From NCBI GenBank assembly GCA_027030565.1, contig JALVEU010000392.1, forward strand, positions 1 to 19,571: a DNA stretch of 19,571 bases, written 5' to 3'. The notes under the pieces were generated by a model. It was not told where the DNA came from. It saw only the letters and a list, made by a program, of their open reading frames with translations, and searched no databases. Made by a program: the position numbers and the translations under genes. This DNA is from Gammaproteobacteria bacterium. Lineage in GTDB: Bacteria; Pseudomonadota; Gammaproteobacteria; JAJDOJ01. Below, piece after piece: positions 1 to 5,815 of the stretch. Positions within the stretch are counted from its first letter, which is position 1, and every line of letters starts with the position of its first letter.

Positions 1-1
1 A

Positions 2-298
2 TTCGCCTACGGCGGCATCGGCCTGCTCACCGCAGGCATGATGGTGCGGGTGACCCTGGGACACACGGGCCGCAACCCCAACGCACCCCCGCGCGGTGTG
101 GTCTGGATCTTCCTTCCGCTGGCCGTAGGGGCCGCGGTCCGGGTCCTGCTCCCCCTGATCGCTCCCGGCCACTATGGTCTGTGGGTGATGCTTTCGGCCG
201 GGCTCTGGCTGCTCGGTTTGTTGGTCCTGGCGGCCATCTGTGTGCCCATGTGGCTGCGTCCGGGACTGCAGCCGCGCGGCATCCCGTTGCGACAATAG
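2..298 (+). CDS. nnrS: NnrS family protein, 3' end only
   Basis: C-terminal 98 residues of a polytopic membrane protein whose 5' end lies outside the window; the frame is open from base 2. The fragment begins with FAYGGIGLLTAGMMVRV and continues with LGHTGR, which I recognise as the late conserved region of NnrS, a haem- and copper-containing inner-membrane protein linked to nitric-oxide tolerance and denitrification. Two hydrophobic helices follow, around VVWIFLPLAVGAAVRVLLPL and LSAGLWLLGLLVLAAICVPM, and the protein ends with a short basic tail and TAG. The family assignment rests on the GGIGL...LGHTGR signature only. The sequence says nothing about its promoter or upstream partners. The downstream gene is 193 bases away and has its own promoter, so it is probably a separate unit. 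Confidence 0.8.
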   Translation, partial: FAYGGIGLLTAGMMVRVTLGHTGRNPNAPPRGVVWIFLPLAVGAAVRVLLPLIAPGHYGLWVMLSAGLWLLGLLVLAAICVPMWLRPGLQPRGIPLRQ

Positions 299-402
299 CA
301 TCCCACACGTGCACCGCTGCCCCTTCGCGTCCCCGGACGGGCGCAGAGGGCACGCGCGCCTGCGCCTTTCCAGGGCACACGCGGCCAAGATTCCCGTAGC
401 CT

Positions 403-430
403 GTTGAATGCGGCTGGATCGTCCCCATTT
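403..430 (+). promoter_or_regulatory. Candidate sigma-32 (heat-shock) promoter of yfdX
   Basis: GTTGAA at 403-408, a 14-base spacer, then CCCCATTT at 423-430. The E. coli sigma-32 consensus is CTTGAA, 13-15 bases, CCCCATNT. The -10 element matches fully and the -35 differs at one base; the spacer equals that of the dnaK P1 promoter as I remember it. Transcription would start near 437, leaving about 55 bases of leader before the ATG at 492. No competing sigma-70 pair was seen in the same gap. The match is seen in the sequence; heat induction is inferred. Confidence 0.6.
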
Positions 431-491
431 CTGCCTGCGGTCTCCGCGGAATCGCCGTGGAATCCCCAACCCGAACGAGGAGAACGCACAG

Positions 492-1445
492 ATGAAGAGG
501 CAATACATCGGCAGGCGCTGGCTGTCCGTGCTACTGGTAGCAGTGGCGATGAGCGGGCCTGCGCTGGCCGGCGATCAACAGGCTCAGACCGCCGCAGGCA
601 AGCCCAAGGCCCAGGCCCAGGCCCAGGCCCAGGCCCAGACCCAGGCCCAGGGCGAGAGCCAGGCAGGCAAGGCCCAGGATCAGACCCAGGGCAAGGCGGC
701 CGAGGAACGCGCCAAGATCATGGAGGAGGCGGTCACAGCGCTGGCCAAGACCAACTCGGCGCTGCGCGCCCTGGACGCCGGCGACACCGAGAAGGCCATG
801 GAGGACCTCGCCTTGGCGGTGGGCAAGCTGGAGCTCGTCACCTCCGCACACCCCGAGCTCGCCCTGGCCCCCGTGGACGTGCAGGTCATCACCCACGACC
901 TCATCGCCAGGCCGGAAGACGTGAAAAAGGCGGTCGAGGATGCGCGTAAGCTGCTGGACGAAGGACGGGTACAGGAGGCCCGTGCCATCCTCAAGGACCT
1001 GGGCAGCGAGGTGATCGTACGCGTGGTGAACATCCCGCTGGCCACCTATCCCGACGCCATCAAGGCCGTGGCCCCCCTCATCGAGGCGGGCAAGATCGAG
1101 GAGGCCAAGCGGGCCCTGGTGGCGGCCCTTGGCACGCTGGTGGTGGTGGACAACGTGATCCCGTTGCCACTGGTGCGCGCCGAACGCGCCGTGGACGAGG
1201 CCAAGGCCCTGGCCGCCAAGAAAGATCGCAGCAAGGAGGAGAACGAGCGGCTCGCCGAGCTGTTGCAGGTGGCCGAAGACCAGCTCGAACTGGCCCAGGT
1301 CCTCGGCTACGCCGAGGAGAAAGCCCTCGAGCCGCTCGAGGAGACCGTCGAGCAGATCGCCAAGAAGACCGCCTCGGGCGGCACCGAGGAGAGCCTGTTC
1401 GACAAGCTCAAGAAGGGCTTCGAGGAGCTCCGCGCCAAGCTCTGA
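492..1445 (+). CDS. YfdX family secreted stress protein
   Basis: A 317-residue protein. The ATG at 492 is chosen because AGGAG (478-482) sits 9 bases upstream and because it yields a signal peptide: basic MKRQYIGRR, hydrophobic core LSVLLVAVAMSG and an ALA cleavage site near residue 26. An earlier in-frame start at 408 would bury the signal and lie inside the promoter. After cleavage comes a low-complexity Ala-Gln linker (about residues 40-53), then a YfdX domain (about 75-265) with repeated helices such as VQVITHDLIARPEDVKKAVEDA and VVNIPLATYPDAIKAVAPLI. A charged Glu/Lys-rich helical tail follows, probably coiled coil. E. coli YfdX is an acid-stress protein of the EvgA regulon; its molecular role is unsettled. 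The tail and the Ala-Gln linker make this protein longer than E. coli YfdX. It stands alone between a heat-shock-like promoter and a hairpin terminator. Confidence 0.85.
   Translation: MKRQYIGRRWLSVLLVAVAMSGPALAGDQQAQTAAGKPKAQAQAQAQAQTQAQGESQAGKAQDQTQGKAAEERAKIMEEAVTALAKTNSALRALDAGDTEKAMEDLALAVGKLELVTSAHPELALAPVDVQVITHDLIARPEDVKKAVEDARKLLDEGRVQEARAILKDLGSEVIVRVVNIPLATYPDAIKAVAPLIEAGKIEEAKRALVAALGTLVVVDNVIPLPLVRAERAVDEAKALAAKKDRSKEENERLAELLQVAEDQLELAQVLGYAEEKALEPLEETVEQIAKKTASGGTEESLFDKLKKGFEELRAKL
609..650 (+). repeat. In-frame hexanucleotide repeat (GCCCAG x7, one variant unit)
   Basis: Seven tandem hexamers: five GCCCAG, one ACCCAG, one GCCCAG. They encode (AQ)5-TQ-AQ just after the signal peptide of the YfdX protein. 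Further degenerate copies (CAGGCA, GCCCAG, ACCCAG) follow to about 690. Because the unit is six bases, slippage would change linker length without breaking the frame. Confidence 0.9.
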
Positions 1446-1478
1446 GCAGAGGCAACGGCCCAGCCGTGTGAGCGCATG

Positions 1479-1510
1479 GCAGGGGCGCGGCGTATCGGTC
1501 GCGCCCCTGC
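1479..1510 (+). terminator. Hairpin terminator after yfdX
   Basis: A perfect 11-bp stem: GCAGGGGCGCG (1479-1489) pairs with CGCGCCCCTGC (1500-1510) around a 10-base loop, followed by TCGTTT. It starts 33 bases after the yfdX stop codon. The U-tract is weak, so intrinsic termination is likely but may be incomplete. The DUF1538 gene begins about 105 bases later. Confidence 0.65.
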
Positions 1511-1603
1511 TCGTTTGCGGACCGGCCGCCATCGTCTCCTGATAGGGAACCGGGATCCGCGGATTCCTCTGCAGCCCATGCACACCCCCACAGTTGGCGG
1601 GGT

Positions 1604-1609
1604 TACAAT
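1604..1609 (+). promoter_or_regulatory. Possible -10 element (TACAAT) of the DUF1538 cassette
   Basis: TACAAT lies in the loop of a small GGGG...CCCC inverted repeat (1599-1613) directly before the first DUF1538 gene. No convincing -35 was found at 16-18 bases. If used, transcription would begin at about the ATG (1617), giving a leaderless or nearly leaderless mRNA. That fits the lack of a well-spaced Shine-Dalgarno sequence. Confidence 0.3.
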
Positions 1610-1616
1610 CCCCTGC

Positions 1617-2354
1617 ATGCGGGATGAGATTCAGGCCCTTGCCCGATCGCTTCTCGGAAGCCTGCGCGACCTGACCCCGATCATCCTGGTCGTCGGCATC
1701 TTCCAAGTGGTGGTCTTCCAGCAGCCCCTCCCCCGGCTCGGGGACCTCCTGCTCGGTACGGGTCTGGTGCTGCTGGGACTGAGCTTCTTCGTCCACGGAC
1801 TGGAACTGGGACTCTTCCCGCTGGGAGAGGCCCTGGCGTTCAACTTCGCCGTCAGAGGCAACCTGTGGTGGCTGCTGGTCTTCGCCTTTTCCCTGGGCTT
1901 CGGCACCACCGTGGCCGAGCCAGCACTCATCGCCATCGCCGCGGAGGCCGCGGAGGCCGCTGCTCAGGCTGAGATCATCGCCGACGAACCAGCCGCATTG
2001 GCCGGGTATGCCAGCGCCCTGCGGTATACGGTGGCCGTGTCGGTGGGCACCGCCCTCGTGCTCGGCGTCTATCGTATCGTTCGGGGCTGGTCCATCCATT
2101 GGTTCATCGTCGCCGGATACCTGCTGGTGGTGCTCATGACTGCGTGGGCGCCCCCTTCCATCATCGGGATCGCATACGACTCCGGCGGCGTCACCACCTC
2201 CACCATCACCGTGCCGCTGGTCACGGCCCTTGGAGTGGGACTGGCCAACAGCCTCGAGGGCCGTAACCCCATGGTGGAGGGCTTCGGGCTCATCGCCTTC
2301 GCTTCGCTCACCCCGATGCTGTTCGTCATGGCCTTCGGAATCGTGGTCCATTGA
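1617..2354 (+). CDS. DUF1538 family membrane protein, first half-unit
   Basis: A 245-residue hydrophobic protein with about six to seven predicted membrane segments. It belongs to DUF1538 by its conserved blocks: GLELGLFPLG (61-70), FGTTVAEPAL (95-104), YDSGGVTTST (187-196) and the late EGFGLIAFAS. Function is unknown; conserved Glu-Pro and Asp-Ser-Gly-Gly motifs inside membrane-flanking regions suggest ion or small-solute transport, which is inference. The ATG at 1617 is chosen because it aligns the N terminus with the paralogue that follows (DLTPIILVVGIFQ against DVLPIALILAVFQ); in-frame starts at 1578 and 1476 would add unrelated sequence. It is the first gene of a four-gene cassette, and its stop codon lies 2 bases before the next ATG. 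The loop after TTVAEPALIAIAAEAAEAAAQ is rich in Ala and Glu. From memory, many family members are single chains of two such repeats, so this looks like one half. Confidence 0.85.
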   Translation: MRDEIQALARSLLGSLRDLTPIILVVGIFQVVVFQQPLPRLGDLLLGTGLVLLGLSFFVHGLELGLFPLGEALAFNFAVRGNLWWLLVFAFSLGFGTTVAEPALIAIAAEAAEAAAQAEIIADEPAALAGYASALRYTVAVSVGTALVLGVYRIVRGWSIHWFIVAGYLLVVLMTAWAPPSIIGIAYDSGGVTTSTITVPLVTALGVGLANSLEGRNPMVEGFGLIAFASLTPMLFVMAFGIVVH

Positions 2355-2356
2355 TC

Positions 2357-3133
2357 ATGGGCGAGCTGTTCCTGGACCTCGGCAACACGCTCCTGTCGAC
2401 CCTGTGGGACGTCCTGCCCATCGCCCTGATCCTCGCCGTGTTCCAGTTCGTGGTCCTGCGGCGGCCGGTACCCGATCCCGCACGCATCCTCTGGGGTTTC
2501 GTGTTCGTGCTGCTGGGACTCGTGCTGTTCCTGGAGGGACTGGAGCTCGCCCTGTTCCCCCTGGGGCGCACCATGGCCGCCCAGCTCTGTGACCCGGTGT
2601 TCCTCGGGGGGTCCGCCGACGAGGCGGCCGGGGCCCTGCACTGGAGTGCATATCGCTGGGTCTATGTCTTCGGTGCGGCCATTGGCTTCAGCACCACGGT
2701 CGCCGAGCCGGCACTGATCGCCGTCTCGCTCAAGGCCGAAGAGGTCTCCGGCGGGGCCATCGATGCCTTCGGCCTGCGCATCGCGGTGGCCATCGGGGTG
2801 GCCCTGGGCATCGCGCTCGGCACCTGGCGTATCGTCACCGGTCATCCGCTGCACTGGTTCATCATTTCCGGCTACGTGGTCGTGGTGATCCAGACCCTCT
2901 TCGCGCCGCGTCTGATCGTGCCGCTCGCCTATGATTCGGGTGGCGTCACCACCTCCACGGTCACCGTACCCATGGTCACCGCACTGGGTCTGGGCTTGGC
3001 GTCCAATATCCCGGGCCGCGACCCCTTGCTGGACGGCTTCGGGCTGATCGCATTCGCCAGCCTGTTCCCCATGATGACGGTGATGGCCTACGCCCAGCTC
3101 TCCGAATGGTTCAGCGCAACGCGATCGAACTGA
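2357..3133 (+). CDS. DUF1538 family membrane protein, second half-unit
   Basis: A 258-residue paralogue of the preceding protein. It shares every block in the same order: GLELALFPLG (61-70), FSTTVAEPAL (111-120), YDSGGVTTST (192-201) and DGFGLIAFASLFPM near the end. It differs by an extra loop at about residues 78-96 (CDPVFLGGSADEAAG) before the TTVAEPAL block. The ATG at 2357 follows the upstream stop by 2 bases. A TTG at 2351 is also in frame but would overlap the upstream stop codon and has no better ribosome site, so translation is probably coupled. The two products most likely assemble as a heterodimer equivalent to a two-repeat single chain. The P-II-like gene starts 10 bases downstream, supporting a membrane protein under control of a cytosolic sensor. 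Substrate unknown. Confidence 0.85.
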   Translation: MGELFLDLGNTLLSTLWDVLPIALILAVFQFVVLRRPVPDPARILWGFVFVLLGLVLFLEGLELALFPLGRTMAAQLCDPVFLGGSADEAAGALHWSAYRWVYVFGAAIGFSTTVAEPALIAVSLKAEEVSGGAIDAFGLRIAVAIGVALGIALGTWRIVTGHPLHWFIISGYVVVVIQTLFAPRLIVPLAYDSGGVTTSTVTVPMVTALGLGLASNIPGRDPLLDGFGLIAFASLFPMMTVMAYAQLSEWFSATRSN

Positions 3134-3143
3134 GGGACCGCCC

Positions 3144-3494
3144 ATGCATTTCAAGCTCATCATCGCCCTGGTGGACGACACCAAGACCAACGCCGTGGTC
3201 AGGGCCGCGCGTACGGCCGGCGCCACCGGTGCCACGGTCATCACCAGCGCCCGCGGCGAGGGGCTGGCCAAGCCCCGTAGCTTCTTCGGCCTCAGCCTGG
3301 AGGCGCAGCGAGACGTGGTGCTGTTCCTGGTCGAGGAACACCAGGCACGGCACATCCTGGAGACGATCTGCCGAGTCGGGGAAATGGACGCCACGGAGGG
3401 CACCGGCATCGCGTTCCAGATCGACGTGGAGGACGCCGTGGGCGTGAGCACACAGATCCGCACCCTGGTGGAAAAAGTCGAGGAGGAGATCTGA
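3144..3494 (+). CDS. P-II-like signalling protein (divergent GlnB superfamily)
   Basis: A 116-residue protein with the ferredoxin-like P-II layout: MHFKLIIALV strand, helix DDTKTNAVVRAARTAG, GATGATVI strand, a shortened T-loop (about 37-56), DVVLFLVEE strand and helix, then a second half ending in FQIDVEDAVGV. The T-loop lacks the YRGAEY segment of GlnB/GlnK, so the uridylylated Tyr51 is absent, and the B-loop is GEMDATEGTG instead of TGKIGDGKI. It is therefore not a classical nitrogen regulator but could still be trimeric and bind a nucleotide. AGGGA before the ATG gives a good ribosome site. It sits between two DUF1538 genes and a CBS gene, and its stop overlaps the CBS start (TGATG), so the four are very likely co-expressed. 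By analogy with GlnK-AmtB and SbtB-SbtA it may bind the DUF1538 proteins; that partner is inferred. Confidence 0.8.
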   Translation: MHFKLIIALVDDTKTNAVVRAARTAGATGATVITSARGEGLAKPRSFFGLSLEAQRDVVLFLVEEHQARHILETICRVGEMDATEGTGIAFQIDVEDAVGVSTQIRTLVEKVEEEI

Positions 3495-3928
3495 TGGCCC
3501 GACGCAAGATCATTCGCGTGCGCGACGTGATGAAGCAGGATTTCGACCTGGTCGACGGCAAGGAGACGGTCCTGCAGGCCCTGCGCCGCATGAAACACCG
3601 GGAGGCCCGCGCCCTGATCGTGGACAAGCGGGACGAAGACGACGAATACGGCATCGTACTGCTGGCCGACATCGCCAAGAAGGTCCTGGCGCGCGACCGC
3701 GCTCCGCAACGGGTGAACATCTACGAGATCATGGCCAAGCCGGCCCTGAGCGTGCATGCCGATATGGACATCCGCTACTGCGCGCGCCTGTTCGAGAACT
3801 TCGGCATCCAGCGCGCACCGGTGATGGAGGGCCGGAGGCTGGTGGGCGTGGTGAGCTACAACGACATGGTGCTCAAGGGGTTGGAGGGGCTCGTGGAAGA
3901 AGGCCCCTGCGGAACCGGCACGGAGTGA
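3494..3928 (+). CDS. Two-CBS-domain protein
   Basis: A 144-residue soluble protein made almost only of a tandem CBS (Bateman) pair. CBS1 is about residues 9-65 (VRDVMKQDFDLVDGKETVLQAL ... GIVLLADIAKKVL) and CBS2 about 76-135 (VYEIM-type start IYEIMAKPALSVHADMDI ... LVGVVSYNDMVLKGL). Such pairs bind adenosine nucleotides (AMP, ATP, S-adenosylmethionine) and report energy state to a partner. There is no catalytic domain. AGGAGG (3481-3486) stands 7 bases before the ATG, whose first base is the last base of the P-II-like stop. As the last gene of the DUF1538 cassette it probably senses nucleotide levels for the membrane pair. Ligand and partner are not visible in the sequence. It ends 20 bases before the convergent pncB stop. 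Confidence 0.85.
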   Translation: MARRKIIRVRDVMKQDFDLVDGKETVLQALRRMKHREARALIVDKRDEDDEYGIVLLADIAKKVLARDRAPQRVNIYEIMAKPALSVHADMDIRYCARLFENFGIQRAPVMEGRRLVGVVSYNDMVLKGLEGLVEEGPCGTGTE

Positions 3929-3948
3929 CCCCGGCCGGGCGGCGTCAT

Positions 3949-5289
3949 TCAGTCGCGGATGCGGCGGTCGGCCTCTTCCGCGAGCGCGCGCAGCGCCGGA
4001 CTGATCCGGACCTCGTAGGGCGGCGCTGCACTCAGCGCACGCAGGGGCTCGGGCAGCGCGCCGAGTTGCTCGGCGACGCGGGCGCGCATCACCTCGAGCG
4101 ATTCGGCCTCCATGGTGCGCCGGCCGTTGCGCATGACCTCACGCAGCAGGGCCCTGCCCGGCTGTGGATCGCCCTGGACCGTCAGCACGTCGTGATCGAA
4201 ATAGCCGTCACGCAACTGCCTCCAGACCTGCTTGGGCCCGGGCCAGGTGGCCTTGCCCTCCGAGCGCTTGCGCCGTGGAATCGAGGCATACTCCTGTAAC
4301 TTGTAGGCACAGTCGAGGTACGGCCGGTCGGCCGAAGTGTCCAGCAGGGTACCCACCCCGAAACCGTCGATGGGTGCCCCGTCGCTCAGTAGACGCTGGA
4401 GCTGGTACTCGTCCAGGCTGCCGCTGGAGAAGATGGTCACGTGCCGGCAGCCCCCCTGGTCGAGAATCGCCCGCACGGCATGGGCATGGCGCTCCAAGTC
4501 GCCGCTGTCGATGCGCACCCCCCGGATGCGGATCCCCTGGGGCTCCAGCTCCTTCTGCAGCTCCACCACCTTGCGGGCGGCGCGCTCCGTGTCGTAGGTA
4601 TCGATCAGCAGCACCACGTTGTCGGGCTGCACGCGTGCGAAGCTGCGGAACGCCTCCATCTCACTGTCGTGGGCCTCGACGAAGGAATGGGCCATGGTCC
4701 CGAAGATGGGGATGCGGAAGCGCGCTCCGGCGGCCACCGTGGCCGTGCCGCCGAACCCAGCGATCCACGCCGCCCTCGCCGCATACAGCGCGGCCTCGGC
4801 CCCGTGCGCCCTCCGCATGCCGAAGTCGATCAACTGCTTGCCCGGAGCCGCCAGCACGCAACGCACCGCCTTGGAGGCGATGAGCGTCTGAAAATGGAGC
4901 AGATTGATCAGCCGCGACTCCACCAGCTGGGCCTGGGGCAGCGGCGCCACCACGCGCAGGATCGGCTCGTCGGGAAATATGAAGGTGCCCTCCGGCACGG
5001 CCCACACCGATCCGGTGAAGCGCAGCCCGCGCAGCCACTCCAGCAGACGTGCGTCGAAGCGCCCGGTGGACCGCAGCCAGGCAATCTCCTCTTCCGAGAA
5101 GGCCAGGGTCTCCAGGTACGCCAAGGCCTGTTCCAGGCCGGCGGCCACCAGAAAATTGCGCTCGGGCGGCAGCCGGCGGACGAAGAACTCGAACACCGCC
5201 GGCGCGTCCATGCCCCGGGCCAGGTAGCCCTGCAACATGGTGAGCTGATAGAGGTCGGTGAGCAGGGGGCTTGTCAGGGAAACCTGCAT
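3949..5289 (-). CDS. pncB: Nicotinate phosphoribosyltransferase
   Basis: A 446-residue enzyme that makes nicotinate mononucleotide from nicotinate and PRPP with ATP hydrolysis (Preiss-Handler NAD salvage, cytosol; EC 6.3.4.21). Family marks are TDLYQLTM (11-18), FEFFVRRLP (33-41), DFGMRRAHG (155-163), the GTMAHSFVEAHDSE block (198-210) whose His201 should be the autophosphorylated histidine, LIDTYDT, RIDSGDL and FSSGSLDEYQL. The ATG at 5289 is chosen because the family begins at this point; the upstream reading extension to 5481 lies over the divergent archease gene and is unrelated sequence. The C-terminal 50 residues are basic and Ala/Arg-rich (NGRRTMEAESLEVMRARVAEQL), as in this family. 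It converges on the CBS gene with a 20-base gap and no obvious terminator beyond a small CCCGGCCGGG palindrome. Confidence 0.92.
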   Translation of the reverse strand: MQVSLTSPLLTDLYQLTMLQGYLARGMDAPAVFEFFVRRLPPERNFLVAAGLEQALAYLETLAFSEEEIAWLRSTGRFDARLLEWLRGLRFTGSVWAVPEGTFIFPDEPILRVVAPLPQAQLVESRLINLLHFQTLIASKAVRCVLAAPGKQLIDFGMRRAHGAEAALYAARAAWIAGFGGTATVAAGARFRIPIFGTMAHSFVEAHDSEMEAFRSFARVQPDNVVLLIDTYDTERAARKVVELQKELEPQGIRIRGVRIDSGDLERHAHAVRAILDQGGCRHVTIFSSGSLDEYQLQRLLSDGAPIDGFGVGTLLDTSADRPYLDCAYKLQEYASIPRRKRSEGKATWPGPKQVWRQLRDGYFDHDVLTVQGDPQPGRALLREVMRNGRRTMEAESLEVMRARVAEQLGALPEPLRALSAAPPYEVRISPALRALAEEADRRIRD

Positions 5290-5335
5290 GGTCCTATGGT
5301 CGGTCGGATCGGCGCACACCAACACCGGGGTCACA

Positions 5336-5791
5336 GTGTACAGTCCCGAAGAATCTTCCGAAACGCAGGCTTGTCCAACCCGTTGGGAGCATCTGGAACA
5401 CGGCGCCGACATTGGTGTGTTCGGCACCGGTCCCACGTTGGAAGCCGCCTTCGAGCAGGCGGCCGTGGCTTTGACGGCCATCGTCTGCGAGCCGCACCGG
5501 GTGCGCCTGCGGGACCGCGTGGCGGTCCACTGCGCGGCCCCGGAAAACGAGCTATTGTTCTACGAGTGGCTCAACACGGTGATCTTCGAGATGGCCACGC
5601 GCGAGATGCTGTTCGGTCGCTACCAGGTGCAGATCCACCAGGGCCGGCTCAGCGGTACGCTTCTCGGCGAGCCCGTGGATCCCCGGCGTCACCAGCCGGC
5701 CGTGGAACCCAAGGGTGCGACCTTCACCGGGCTCGAGGTCCGGCAGGACGCGCGCGGATGCTGGCGGGCCCAGTGCATCATCGACGTCTGA
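5336..5791 (+). CDS. Archease, cofactor of RtcB
   Basis: A protein of about 151 residues. Archease promotes guanylylation and multiple turnover of the RNA ligase RtcB. The core signature is WEHLEHGADIGVFGTGPTLEAAFEQAA near the start, whose Asp is a metal ligand in known archeases, then ENELLFYEWLNTVIFEM and the ending TFTGLEVRQDARGCWRAQCIIDV. The start is uncertain. GTG at 5336, with GGGG five bases upstream, leaves a short leader before the core. ATG codons at 5288 and 5258 are in frame but add non-family sequence and overlap the pncB start on the other strand. The stop is 24 bases before rtcB, so the two form an operon and almost certainly a functional pair. A separate archease is typical of archaeal, eukaryotic and some bacterial RtcB systems but not of E. 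coli. Confidence 0.85.
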   Translation: MYSPEESSETQACPTRWEHLEHGADIGVFGTGPTLEAAFEQAAVALTAIVCEPHRVRLRDRVAVHCAAPENELLFYEWLNTVIFEMATREMLFGRYQVQIHQGRLSGTLLGEPVDPRRHQPAVEPKGATFTGLEVRQDARGCWRAQCIIDV

Positions 5792-5815
5792 GCGCAACAC
5801 CTCCACGGTGACCCC

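Noticed and set aside
531..2351. Long minus-strand open frame of 606 codons opposite yfdX and the first DUF1538 gene
   Set aside because: It runs across two real genes and the terminator between them, and its composition is Gly/Leu/Gln/His/Asp-rich with no domain. It is a mirror of plus-strand codon use in GC-rich DNA.
2351..2356. TTG as start of the second DUF1538 gene
   Set aside because: It overlaps the upstream stop codon and lacks its own ribosome site; the ATG at 2357 is two codons later and fits the paralogue better.
2069..3757. Minus-strand open frame of 562 codons opposite the DUF1538 cassette
   Set aside because: It covers parts of four well-supported plus-strand genes and shows no family signature; a shadow frame.
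3928..3950. CCCGGCCGGG palindrome between CBS gene and pncB as a terminator
   Set aside because: It has no loop and no U-tract; in DNA this rich in GC such a 10-base palindrome is easily found by chance.
4441..5811. Plus-strand open frame of 456 codons opposite pncB
   Set aside because: pncB is diagnostic on the minus strand, and this frame has no recognisable motif and crosses archease in another frame.
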